A stretch of 64,000 nt of DNA from Streptomyces sp. NBC_00259 (GCF_036181745.1 NZ_CP108080.1:5645501-5709500), one strand, 5' to 3'. Shown: positions 9,378-16,927, numbered from the stretch's first letter. A program made the numbers and translations. The notes: generated by a model not told the origin, from the letters alone.

Positions 9378-9461
9378 ATGGCAACTGACGGGTACGTGCA
9401 AATTATTTGGGATGCCCCGGAATGGAACCCGCAGGGGGCCCGGCTCGTTATCACGACGTGA
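9378..9461 (+). CDS. Possible 27-residue leader or small protein upstream of the SprT-like gene
   Basis: An ATG at 9378 opens a 27-codon frame (begins MATDGYVQIIWDAPEWN) ending in TGA at 9459-9461. That stop overlaps the GTG of the next gene as GTGA. The downstream GTG has no close Shine-Dalgarno sequence, so coupled re-initiation is plausible. The frame is rich in aromatic and acidic residues and uses some A/T-ending codons, unlike random GC-rich frames. No family is recognised, and it may be spurious. Confidence 0.35.
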   Translation: MATDGYVQIIWDAPEWNPQGARLVITT

Positions 9462-10051
9462 GCACGACACCACCTGTTCTCGCCGCAGAGCTGGCACAGG
9501 CGTGGGCCGACATTCAGCGGCACCACCCCGAGCTGCCCGATCTTGCCGCGCCAGAGTCACTGATCGGAGAGTCCTCGTCGGCCTGCGGGCACGAGCTCTC
9601 CTTCGAGCGACTGCTCCATGAGGCAGTCCACGGCATCGCCGCCGCCCGAGGAGTGCGGGACACCTCGCGCGCCGGCCGCTACCACAACCGCCGGTTCCTG
9701 GCGATCGCCGAGGAGATGGGCCTGGACCACCCGGAGGAGCCGCACCCGAGCAGCGGTTTCTCACTGGTCACGCTCACCCCCGAGGCGAAGCGGCGGTACC
9801 GCCCGACGATCGAGCGGCTGCAGCGCGCCCTCGCCGCGCACACGGTCGCCACCGCATCCGACACCAAGCGGACCTTCCGGGGCCCGGCCGCCAGGCACGG
9901 TTCGTCCGGCGGCGGCGTCCGGGTGAAGGCCGTCTGCGACTGCGGCAGGAACGTCCGGGTCGTTCCCTCCGTCCTCGCTCAGGCGCCGATCGTCTGCGGC
10001 GGCTGCGGGAAGCCCTTCCGCATCCCCGAGCCGGTGGCCGCGGCGAGCTGA
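9458..10051 (+). CDS. SprT-like zinc metallopeptidase with C-terminal zinc ribbon
   Basis: This 197-residue protein carries a zinc-peptidase motif HEAVH (residues 54-58) and a third candidate ligand His75 in RAGRYHNRRFLAIAEEMGL. That layout matches SprT/Spartan-like peptidases. The C terminus has a Cys-x-Cys then Cys-x-x-Cys ribbon (CDCG near residue 172, CGGC near residue 190). Function is inferred from the motif only; SprT-like proteins in other organisms act on DNA-protein crosslinks, but that role is not shown here. GTG at 9458 overlaps the small upstream frame. An in-frame TTG at 9407 is an alternative start. Confidence 0.7.
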   Translation: MSTTPPVLAAELAQAWADIQRHHPELPDLAAPESLIGESSSACGHELSFERLLHEAVHGIAAARGVRDTSRAGRYHNRRFLAIAEEMGLDHPEEPHPSSGFSLVTLTPEAKRRYRPTIERLQRALAAHTVATASDTKRTFRGPAARHGSSGGGVRVKAVCDCGRNVRVVPSVLAQAPIVCGGCGKPFRIPEPVAAAS

Positions 10052-10078
10052 TCCGTCACCTTCCGAGGGCGGCGGGAG

Positions 10079-10130
10079 CGACCGGCCGGCCCCGGGCCCG
10101 GGGTCCCACGGCCTCGGGCCCGCCGGTCCG
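10079..10130. terminator. GC-rich imperfect hairpin upstream of rpsP
   Basis: GACCGGC... and ...GCCGGTC arms flank CCGGGCCCG/CGGGCCC segments and fold into an imperfect stem 27 bp after the SprT-like gene. It probably ends that transcript before the rpsP promoter. Confidence 0.4.
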
Positions 10131-10281
10131 GATCCGTGTGGCACAATGTCTAGCTGTACTCGACAGTCGCATAGGACCCCTCTCTCCTCCGGCTGACGCG
10201 TCCATCGGGCCATCGGGTACCGCAACCCCACGCGGCATCTCGTTGTGCCCAACCACGTCAAATCCAGGAGAACCCACTCCC

Positions 10282-10725
10282 GTGGCAGTCAAGATCAAGC
10301 TGAAGCGTCTGGGCAAGATCCGTTCGCCTCACTACCGCATCGTCGTCGCCGACTCCCGTACCCGCCGTGACGGCCGGGCCATCGAGGAGATCGGTCTGTA
10401 CCACCCGACGTACAACCCGTCGCGTATCGAGGTCGACTCGGAGCGTGCCCAGTACTGGCTGTCCGTCGGCGCCCAGCCGACCGAGCCGGTGCTCGCGATC
10501 CTCAAGCTCACCGGTGACTGGCAGAAGCACAAGGGCCTGCCCGCCCCGGAGAAGCCGCTGCTGGCCCCGGCGACGAAGGAAGACAAGCGTCGTTCCTTCG
10601 ACGACTTCGCCAAGGCCATCGAGGGCGACGACGCCAAGGGTGACGCCATCACCCAGAAGTCGAAGAAGACCGAGAAGAAGGCGGACGAGGCCGAGGCCGC
10701 TCCCGCCGAGTCGACCGAGGCCTGA
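10282..10725 (+). CDS. rpsP: 30S ribosomal protein S16
   Basis: This 147-residue protein begins VAVKIKLKRLGKIRSPHYRIVVADSR, the S16 signature, followed by the conserved DGRAIEEIGLYHPTYNPSRI. The last 60 residues are an acidic/lysine- and alanine-rich tail typical of actinobacterial S16. GTG start at 10282 with AGGAG at 10266-10270. It is the first gene of rpsP-KH-rimM-trmD-rplS, and the leader (10131-10281) probably contains its promoter. Confidence 0.96.
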   Translation: MAVKIKLKRLGKIRSPHYRIVVADSRTRRDGRAIEEIGLYHPTYNPSRIEVDSERAQYWLSVGAQPTEPVLAILKLTGDWQKHKGLPAPEKPLLAPATKEDKRRSFDDFAKAIEGDDAKGDAITQKSKKTEKKADEAEAAPAESTEA

Positions 10726-10727
10726 GC

Positions 10728-10967
10728 ATGCTCGAGGAGGCTCTCGAGCACCTCGTGAAGGGCATCGTCGACAACCCCGAAGACGTGCAGGTGGCCTCCC
10801 GCAATCTGCGGCGCGGCCAGGTGCTCGAAGTTCGGGTGCACCCCGACGATCTCGGTAAGGTGATCGGCCGCAACGGCCGCACCGCTCGCGCCCTGCGCAC
10901 CGTCGTGGGCGCCATCGGCGGCCGTGGTATCCGTGTCGACCTCGTCGACGTGGACCAGGTCCGCTGA
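10728..10967 (+). CDS. khpA: KH-domain RNA-binding protein (KhpA family)
   Basis: This 79-residue single KH domain contains the GxxG loop within LGKVIGRNGRTARALRTVV. Family members bind RNA; in Firmicutes KhpA partners KhpB, and in actinomycetes the gene sits between rpsP and rimM as here. It starts 2 bp after the rpsP stop, which implies translational coupling. A role in ribosome assembly or RNA metabolism is inferred from the operon. Confidence 0.92.
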   Translation: MLEEALEHLVKGIVDNPEDVQVASRNLRRGQVLEVRVHPDDLGKVIGRNGRTARALRTVVGAIGGRGIRVDLVDVDQVR

Positions 10968-11046
10968 CTCGTTCGAAAACCGGCGTGGGCCGGGGAGGGC
11001 CTACCGGCCCGCCCCGGCCCGTCGTCGTATGACAGGAGCATCAAGC

Positions 11047-11604
11047 GTGCAGTTGGTAGTCGCACGGATCGGCCGAGCCCACGGCATCAAGGGCGAGGTC
11101 ACCGTCGAGGTACGTACGGACGAGCCGGAGCTGAGGCTCGGCCCCGGAGCCGTGCTGGCCACCGAACCGGCCTCCGCCGGACCGCTGACCATCGAGACGG
11201 GGCGGGTGCACAGCGGCCGTCTGCTGCTGCGTTTCGAGGGCGTGAGGGACCGCAACGGTGCCGAGGCGCTGCGCAACACCCTGCTGATCGCCGAGGTCGA
11301 CCCGGACGAGCGGCCGGACGAACCCGACGAGTTCTACGACCACCAGCTGATGGACCTGGACGTGGTGCTCGCCGACGGGACCGAGGTCGGCCGGATCATC
11401 GAGATCTCCCATCTGCCCTCGCAGGACCTCTTCATCGTCGAGCGCCCCGACGGCAGCGAGGTGATGATCCCGTTCGTCGAGGAGATCGTCACCGAGATCG
11501 ATCTCGACGAGCAGAAGGCCGTCATCGACCCGCCGCCCGGACTCATCGACGACCGGGCGGAGATCGCGTCGTCGCGGGACGACGACGCCGGGGAAGGCGC
11601 CTGA
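11047..11604 (+). CDS. rimM: 16S rRNA processing protein RimM
   Basis: This 185-residue protein assists 30S head maturation through S19/S13. The N-terminal RimM barrel begins VQLVVARIGRAHGIKGEVTVEVRTDEPE, and the PRC-barrel C-terminal half contains VLADGTEVGRIIEI and DLFIVERPDGSEVMIPFV. GTG at 11047 is preceded by ACAGGAG. The stop TGA overlaps the trmD ATG (TGATG). The tail after the PRC barrel is acidic and slightly extended. Confidence 0.95.
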   Translation: MQLVVARIGRAHGIKGEVTVEVRTDEPELRLGPGAVLATEPASAGPLTIETGRVHSGRLLLRFEGVRDRNGAEALRNTLLIAEVDPDERPDEPDEFYDHQLMDLDVVLADGTEVGRIIEISHLPSQDLFIVERPDGSEVMIPFVEEIVTEIDLDEQKAVIDPPPGLIDDRAEIASSRDDDAGEGA

Positions 11605-12425
11605 TGCGGCTCGACGTCGTCACGATCTTCCCCGAGTACCTGGAACCGCTGAACGTCTCGCTGGTCGGCAAGGCGCGGGCACGCGGACAGCTCGACGTCC
11701 ATGTGCACGACCTGCGCCGGTGGACGTACGACCGGCACAGCACTGTCGACGACACCCCGTACGGCGGCGGCCCCGGCATGGTCATGAAGACCGAGCCCTG
11801 GGGCGACGCACTGGACGACACCCTCGCCGCCGGATACGAGTCGGGCGCGCACGCGCCCGCGCTCGTCGTGCCGACCCCCAGCGGCCGCCCGTTCACCCAG
11901 GAGCTCGCGGTCGAGCTGTCCGAGCGGCCCTGGCTGATCTTCACCCCTGCCCGCTACGAGGGCATCGACCGCCGGGTCATGGACGAGTACGCCACCCGGA
12001 TACCGGTGTACGAGGTCTCCATCGGGGACTACGTGCTCGCCGGCGGCGAGGCGGCCGTCCTGGTCGTCACGGAGGCCGTGGCGCGGCTGCTGCCGGGCGT
12101 CCTCGGGAACGCCGAATCGCACCGCGACGACTCCTTCGCGCCCGGCGCCATGGCCAACCTCCTGGAGGGGCCCGTCTACACCAAGCCCCCGGTCTGGCGC
12201 GGCCACGGCATCCCCGACGTCCTGCTCAGCGGGCACCACGGCAGGATCGCGCGATGGCGGCGGGACGAGGCGTTCCGCCGCACGGTGCTGAACCGGCCCG
12301 ACCTCATCGAGCGCTGCGACCCGTCGGCGTTCGACAAGAAGGACCGGGAGATCCTCTCCATCCTGGGCTGGGCACCCTCGCCCGACGGCCGATTTTGGCG
12401 CAGGCCGGAGGCCGTGGAAGAATAG
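11604..12425 (+). CDS. trmD: tRNA (guanine-N1)-methyltransferase TrmD
   Basis: This 273-residue SPOUT enzyme makes m1G37 in tRNAs reading CNN codons and so prevents frameshifting. It starts MRLDVVTIFPEYLEPL. The trefoil-knot SAM site is visible as TPARYEGIDRRVMDEYA and VYEVSIGDYVLAGGEAAVLVV, followed by LLEGPVYTKPPVWRG and the C-terminal tRNA-binding helices. It is coupled to rimM by a 1-bp overlap and is followed 129 bp later by rplS. Confidence 0.97.
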   Translation: MRLDVVTIFPEYLEPLNVSLVGKARARGQLDVHVHDLRRWTYDRHSTVDDTPYGGGPGMVMKTEPWGDALDDTLAAGYESGAHAPALVVPTPSGRPFTQELAVELSERPWLIFTPARYEGIDRRVMDEYATRIPVYEVSIGDYVLAGGEAAVLVVTEAVARLLPGVLGNAESHRDDSFAPGAMANLLEGPVYTKPPVWRGHGIPDVLLSGHHGRIARWRRDEAFRRTVLNRPDLIERCDPSAFDKKDREILSILGWAPSPDGRFWRRPEAVEE

Positions 12426-12554
12426 GCCGCTGCCGTACGTCCGGCGTGCGCCCCTGCCACAGGGGGACACGACGCCCGCTCCGACGCCGCGGCTCCCATC
12501 TCATCTCCAGATACCGCTGATGACCTGTGGCATCGGTGAAGAAAGCAGACGAAC

Positions 12555-12905
12555 ATGTCGCACGTGCTCGATGTGGTCAACTCCGCCTCGCTGCGGACCG
12601 ACCTCCCCGCCTTCCGTCCCGGTGACACCGTGAACGTCCACGTTCGCGTCATCGAGGGCAACCGCTCCCGTATCCAGCAGTTCAAGGGTGTCGTCATCCG
12701 CCGCCAGGGCTCTGGCGTCAGCGAGACCTTCACCGTCCGCAAGGTCTCCTTCTCCGTCGGCGTCGAGCGCACCTTCCCGGTGCACAGCCCGATCTTCGAG
12801 AAGATCGAGCTCGTCACGCGCGGTGACGTCCGTCGCGCCAAGCTCTACTACCTGCGTGAGCTGCGCGGCAAGGCTGCGAAGATCAAGGAGAAGCGCGAGA
12901 ACTGA
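12555..12905 (+). CDS. rplS: 50S ribosomal protein L19
   Basis: This 116-residue protein lies at the 30S-50S interface. It contains FRPGDTVNVHVRVIEGNRSRIQ and the conserved segment ERTFPVHSPIFEKIELVTRGDVRRAKLYYLRELRGKAAKIKEKR, both diagnostic of L19. It ends the rpsP operon, with 72 bp to the first signal peptidase gene. That continuity means the signal peptidases may be co-transcribed with ribosomal genes. Confidence 0.97.
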   Translation: MSHVLDVVNSASLRTDLPAFRPGDTVNVHVRVIEGNRSRIQQFKGVVIRRQGSGVSETFTVRKVSFSVGVERTFPVHSPIFEKIELVTRGDVRRAKLYYLRELRGKAAKIKEKREN

Positions 12906-12977
12906 GCTCCGGCTCACACCCGCGCCCTGCTGCGGCCTCATACGGTTCTTACGGCGGCCGGATAGCATCTGGCCCCA

Positions 12978-13763
12978 ATGGACACCGAAGCACAGCACAC
13001 GGAGCGCGACCGCTCTTCCGCATCCGAGACCGAACGGTCCGGGGTCGAAGAGCGGTCGCGCTCCGTGCGCGTATCCCGGTGGCTCTCCTGGCTCTCCTGG
13101 CTTTCCTGGCGGCGGACCGGTCTGCTCGGCGGCGTCTGCGCCGTGTTCCTGCTGCTGCTCAGCCACTTCGTGGTGCAGCCGTTCCTGATCCCCAGCACCT
13201 CCATGGAGCCTGCCCTGGAGGTCGGTGACCGGGTGCTGGTGAACAAGCTGGCGTACCGCTTCGGTTCCGAGCCCCGGCGCGGGGACGTGGTCGTGTTCGA
13301 CGGCACCGGATCCTTCGTGCAGGAGGGTGTGCGGGAGAATCCGGTCAGTGCACTGACGAGGGAGGCGTTCGCCTCCGTCGGCCTCGCGGAACCGTCCGAG
13401 ACCGATTTCGTCAAACGTGTGGTGGGGGTGGGCGGCGACCGCGTGGTCTGCTGCGACAAGAGGGGGAGACTCGAGGTGAACGGCGTACCGGTCGACGAGC
13501 GCTATCTGTACGCCGGTGATGCCCCGTCCCAGGTCCGCTTCGACATCGTCGTACCCCAGGGCACCCTGTGGGTCATGGGTGACCACCGCAGCAAGTCCCG
13601 TGACTCCCGCGACCACTTGGGCGAGCCGGGAGGCGGAATGGTGCCCCTGGACAACGTGATCGGCCGCGCCGACTGGATCGGCTGGCCGGCCGGCCGCTGG
13701 TCCGTGCTGCGCCCGACCGGCGCCTTCGACCGTGTGGCCGCACCGGACGGCGCCCATGGGTAA
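12978..13763 (+). CDS. sipW: Type I signal peptidase (SipW-like)
   Basis: This 261-residue membrane protease cleaves Sec/Tat signal peptides outside the membrane. A charged N terminus (about 35 residues) is followed by a WLSWLSWLSW repeat, one TM at about 50-68, box B IPSTSM with nucleophile Ser75, and box D KRVVGVGGDRV with general base Lys146. Box E GDHRSKSRDS follows. It is the first of five tandem sip genes and overlaps the next by 8 bp. The first codons contain a 21-bp perfect inverted repeat. No clear ribosome binding site precedes ATG 12978. SipW here follows the sipWXYZ gene order, not the Bacillus ER-type SipW. Confidence 0.92.
   Translation: MDTEAQHTERDRSSASETERSGVEERSRSVRVSRWLSWLSWLSWRRTGLLGGVCAVFLLLLSHFVVQPFLIPSTSMEPALEVGDRVLVNKLAYRFGSEPRRGDVVVFDGTGSFVQEGVRENPVSALTREAFASVGLAEPSETDFVKRVVGVGGDRVVCCDKRGRLEVNGVPVDERYLYAGDAPSQVRFDIVVPQGTLWVMGDHRSKSRDSRDHLGEPGGGMVPLDNVIGRADWIGWPAGRWSVLRPTGAFDRVAAPDGAHG
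12998..13067 (+). repeat. 21-bp perfect inverted repeat inside the 5' end of sipW
   Basis: The arm at 12998-13018 (CACGGAGCGCGACCGCTCTT plus C) is exactly complementary to 13047-13067, with a 28-nt loop. The loop holds a smaller hairpin (GACC-GAAC-GGTC). It starts 20 nt after the start codon, so the RNA could fold over the translation-initiation region. In the protein it gives the mirrored peptides TERDRSS and EERSRSV. Confidence 0.85.
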
Positions 13764-14778
13764 CCGCGGACGCCGTGCGAGCCACCGCTCCGACACCCGG
13801 CTGCCGACCGGCACCCGTCCGACGAACGGCGGCCGGACGCTCCCGGGTCGTGCGGAGCGGCGCAAGCTCGCGAAGAAGGTGAAACGCCGGCGTCAGCGGT
13901 CCGCCGTCAAGGAGATCCCGCTCCTCATCACCGTGGCGCTGCTGATCGCGCTGGTCCTCAAGACCTTCCTCGTCCAGGCGTTCGTGATCCCCTCCGGCTC
14001 GATGGAACAGACGATCCGGATCGACGACCGGGTGCTGGTGGACAAGCTGACGCCGTGGTTCGGCTCCCAGCCGGAGCGCGGAGACGTGGTCGTCTTCAAG
14101 GACCCCGGCGGCTGGCTCCAGGAGGAACAGGCCCCCCAGCAGGACGATCCGGTCGTCGTCAAGCAGGTCAAGGAGGCGCTGACCTTCATCGGTCTGCTCC
14201 CGTCCGACGACGAGCAGGACCTGATCAAGCGGGTCGTCGCGGTCGGCGGGGACACCGTCAAGTGCTGCGACCAGGACGGCCGGGTCACGGTCAACGGCGT
14301 ACCGCTGAACGAGCCCTATCTCCACCCCGGCAACGCCCCCTCGACCCTGAGGTTCGAGGTACGGGTCGCGGCCGGACGCATCTTCGTGATGGGCGACCAC
14401 CGCTCCAACTCGGCCGACTCGCGGGCTCATCTGGACGAGGAGTACGACGGCACGGTGTCCATGGACGAGGTCGTGGGGCGGGCCGTGGTGATCGCCTGGC
14501 CGCTCGGCCACTGGCGCGGGCTGGAGGAGCGCGAGACGTACGCGTCGGTGCCCGATACCCGTGGTGGTGCGACCGTCGCGCACGGCCCGTCGCATAGTGT
14601 GTCCAGTCAGGATCCGAACGGAATGATCCAGCTCCCGGGCTCTGCGGAACTCCCGCTCGCCCTGGGGGCGGTGGGCCTGCATCGTCTCCGGCACGGGGCG
14701 CGGCACGGAGCGAGGAGTGAATGTGGGGGACGTGGCGGTCGACGCGCGATCCGGACACGAAGAACCCGAAGACACTGA
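13756..14778 (+). CDS. sipX: Type I signal peptidase (SipX-like)
   Basis: This 340-residue protein has a basic N terminus (RAERRKLAKKVKRRRQR), one TM at about 55-75, box B IPSGSM with Ser82, box D KRVVAVGGDTV with Lys158, and box E GDHRSNSADS. The C-terminal 80 residues are low-complexity and basic, without a clear second TM segment. ATG 13756 overlaps the sipW end by 8 bp. Its last 56 bp overlap the start of sipY in another frame, which indicates strong coupling. A short copy of its 3' sequence recurs at 15876-15893 upstream of the duplicated gene. Confidence 0.92.
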   Translation: MGNRGRRASHRSDTRLPTGTRPTNGGRTLPGRAERRKLAKKVKRRRQRSAVKEIPLLITVALLIALVLKTFLVQAFVIPSGSMEQTIRIDDRVLVDKLTPWFGSQPERGDVVVFKDPGGWLQEEQAPQQDDPVVVKQVKEALTFIGLLPSDDEQDLIKRVVAVGGDTVKCCDQDGRVTVNGVPLNEPYLHPGNAPSTLRFEVRVAAGRIFVMGDHRSNSADSRAHLDEEYDGTVSMDEVVGRAVVIAWPLGHWRGLEERETYASVPDTRGGATVAHGPSHSVSSQDPNGMIQLPGSAELPLALGAVGLHRLRHGARHGARSECGGRGGRRAIRTRRTRRH

Positions 14779-15571
14779 TCCGGACGGGGCCCGCCCGCAG
14801 GGGGGTGGTGCCCGGGGGCACCGCTCCTTCTGGAAGGAGTTGCCGCTGCTGATCGGCATCGCGTTGGTGCTGGCGTTGTTGATCAAGACGTTTCTGGTGC
14901 AGGCGTTCTCGATTCCGTCGGATTCGATGCAGGACACGTTGCAGCGTGGTGACCGGGTGTTGGTGGACAAGTTGACGCCGTGGTTCGGTGGGGAGCCGGA
15001 GCGTGGTGAGGTGGTGGTGTTCCATGATCCGGGTGGCTGGCTGGACGGGGAGCCGACTCCTGAGCCGAATGTGGTGCAGAAGTTCCTGAGCTTCATCGGT
15101 CTGATGCCGTCGTCCGAGGAGAAGGATCTGATCAAGCGGACGATCGCGGTCGGTGGTGACACGGTGGAGTGCCGTAAGGGTGGTCCGGTGAGGGTCAATG
15201 GGACGGCGTTGGACGAGCCGTACATCTATCCCGGTGACACTCCCTGCGACGACATGCCCTTCGGACCGTTCAAGGTGCCGGACGGCAAGATCTGGGTGAT
15301 GGGCGACCACCGCCAGAACTCGCAGGATTCGCGCTACAACCAGCAGCTGGCACACGACGGTTTCGTGCCGGTCGACGATGTCGTGGGGCGGGCCGTGGTG
15401 GTGGCCTGGCCGGTCGACCGCTGGGCGACGCTGCCGGTTGCGGACACCTTCGAGCAGCCTGGTCTGGGGGCCGCGGCGGCCGTGGCGCCCGGTGCGATCG
15501 GCCTCGCCGGGGCGGTGCCGATCGTGCTCTGGCGCAGGCGGAGGCCGGGAGGCCCTGGATCCCGCCCGTAA
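14723..15571 (+). CDS. sipY: Type I signal peptidase (SipY-like), duplicated copy A
   Basis: This 282-residue protein has an acidic N terminus, TM at about 42-62, box B IPSDSM with Ser68, box D KRTIAVGGDTV with Lys138, box E GDHRQNSQDS, and a C-terminal TM (GAIGLAGAVPIVLW) before RRRR. GTG 14723 is chosen because it aligns exactly with the start of the duplicate at 15963 and follows GAGGAG; GTG 14717 is an alternative. From 14822 to about 15545 the DNA is nearly identical to copy B. This block uses many TTG, GTG and GGT codons, unlike the C-ending style of sipX. Confidence 0.92.
   Translation: MGDVAVDARSGHEEPEDTDPDGARPQGGGARGHRSFWKELPLLIGIALVLALLIKTFLVQAFSIPSDSMQDTLQRGDRVLVDKLTPWFGGEPERGEVVVFHDPGGWLDGEPTPEPNVVQKFLSFIGLMPSSEEKDLIKRTIAVGGDTVECRKGGPVRVNGTALDEPYIYPGDTPCDDMPFGPFKVPDGKIWVMGDHRQNSQDSRYNQQLAHDGFVPVDDVVGRAVVVAWPVDRWATLPVADTFEQPGLGAAAAVAPGAIGLAGAVPIVLWRRRRPGGPGSRP
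14822..15545 (+). repeat. Duplicated signal-peptidase block, copy A
   Basis: It matches 16128-16851 at a constant offset of 1306 bp. The first 500 bp (14822-15321) show a single difference by eye (TTC versus TTT in the TM region). A diverged patch at about 15322-15364 follows, then near identity resumes to the end of the C-terminal TM. Confidence 0.9.
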
Positions 15572-15962
15572 AGGCGACTGACGGTCGGTCACGAGCTGTT
15601 GCTCCATCAAAGCCGCCATCGGCTGAGCCCGGCTCGCGGCTCGGCTCGCGGCTCGGCTCGCGGCCCGGCCGGCCCGGAGGCGGCCCGGTCGCTCGGGCCA
15701 TCCGGTATGCGCGATGATGGATTCGGTGCCGCTCGCCGGTACCGGAAGGCACTTGAACCGCCCCTCGGTCCACTCGGCGAGCACGCCGACCGAACCGGGG
15801 GGCGTTCGTCGGTGACGGGCGGGCCGGAGCGTCGGCGCCCGTCGGCGGGAAGGCGATCGGAGAACGGCAGTAGCCCTGCGGAACTCCCGCTCGTTGTTCG
15901 GTAGTGGGCCCGTGATTGGCGGGGCCCAGAGGGCAGGCGTTGACGCTGAGTGAGGAGCGGAT
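15572..15962 (+). other. 391-bp spacer between sip duplicates with a sipX 3' remnant
   Basis: No supported gene is present. It contains a GGCTCGC-type tandem repeat (about 15631-15664) and CTGCGGAACTCCCGCTCG at 15876-15893. The latter is identical to the end of sipX at 14642-14659, 1234 bp upstream. The spacing to the following start codon is also conserved (GAGGAG then GTG). The spacer is best explained as the decayed upstream part of a duplication that took in the end of sipX plus sipY. Confidence 0.7.
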
Positions 15963-16877
15963 GTGAGCGACGTGGCCGTCGGTGCACGATCTGGACATGG
16001 AGAGCCCGAGCAGAGGCCCGAGCAGTCCGCCGAATCTGCCTCCAGCACTGCGGGCGAGAGACAGGATCCGGAAGCGCCCGAGAGCGCGCACGCCGCGGAC
16101 GGGGGCGACAGGACGGCGAGGAAGCCGCGCTCCTTCTGGAAGGAGTTGCCGCTGCTGATCGGCATCGCGTTGGTGCTGGCGTTGTTGATCAAGACGTTTC
16201 TGGTGCAGGCGTTTTCGATTCCGTCGGATTCGATGCAGGACACGTTGCAGCGTGGTGACCGGGTGTTGGTGGACAAGTTGACGCCGTGGTTCGGTGGGGA
16301 GCCGGAGCGTGGTGAGGTGGTGGTGTTCCATGATCCGGGTGGCTGGCTGGACGGGGAGCCGACTCCTGAGCCGAATGTGGTGCAGAAGTTCCTGAGCTTC
16401 ATCGGTCTGATGCCGTCGTCCGAGGAGAAGGATCTGATCAAGCGGACGATCGCGGTCGGTGGTGACACGGTGGAGTGCCGTAAGGGTGGTCCGGTGAGGG
16501 TCAATGGGACGGCGTTGGACGAGCCGTACATCTATCCCGGTGACACTCCCTGCGACGACATGCCCTTCGGACCGTTCAAGGTGCCGGACGGCAAGATCTG
16601 GGTGATGGGCGACCACCGCCAGAACTCCCGGGACTCCCGCTATCACACCGAGGACGCGAACAAGGGCTTCGTGCCGGTCGACGATGTCGTGGGGCGGGCC
16701 GTGGTGGTGGCCTGGCCGGTCGACCGCTGGGCGACGCTGCCGGTTCCGGACACCTATGACCAGCCTGGTCTGGGGGCCGCGGCGGCCGTGGCGCCCGGTG
16801 CGATCGGCCTCGCCGGGGCGGTGCCGTTCGTGCTCTGGCGCAGGCGGAGGCTGACGAGCGACCGTACCGCCGGGTAG
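15963..16877 (+). CDS. Type I signal peptidase, duplicated copy B (extra sip gene)
   Basis: This 304-residue protein is the paralogue of the 14723 gene, with a 22-residue longer acidic/serine-rich cytoplasmic N terminus. TM is at about 64-84, Ser90 is in IPSDSM, Lys160 in KRTIAVGGDTV, box E is GDHRQNSRDS, and a C-terminal TM precedes RRRR. All catalytic residues are intact, so it is probably active. The protein differs from copy A mainly in the N terminus and in about 14 residues just after box E. GTG 15963 follows GAGGAGCGG. Streptomyces clusters described so far have four sip genes, so this is an extra member. Confidence 0.92.
   Translation: MSDVAVGARSGHGEPEQRPEQSAESASSTAGERQDPEAPESAHAADGGDRTARKPRSFWKELPLLIGIALVLALLIKTFLVQAFSIPSDSMQDTLQRGDRVLVDKLTPWFGGEPERGEVVVFHDPGGWLDGEPTPEPNVVQKFLSFIGLMPSSEEKDLIKRTIAVGGDTVECRKGGPVRVNGTALDEPYIYPGDTPCDDMPFGPFKVPDGKIWVMGDHRQNSRDSRYHTEDANKGFVPVDDVVGRAVVVAWPVDRWATLPVPDTYDQPGLGAAAAVAPGAIGLAGAVPFVLWRRRRLTSDRTAG
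16128..16851 (+). repeat. Duplicated signal-peptidase block, copy B
   Basis: Direct repeat of 14822-15545 (offset 1306 bp). The diverged patch lies at about 16628-16670 and the flanks are near identical. Differences cluster rather than scatter, which suggests either gene conversion around the patch or local replacement of it. Confidence 0.9.
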
Positions 16878-16927
16878 GGTGCCGCTCGGATCAGCGATCG
16901 TCGGTCTCCGAGGTGGGGAGCGCTGGG

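Noticed and set aside
14291..16531. Minus-strand frame of about 750 codons opposite the sip genes
   Set aside because: It appears long and repetitive only because it is antisense to duplicated signal peptidase blocks.
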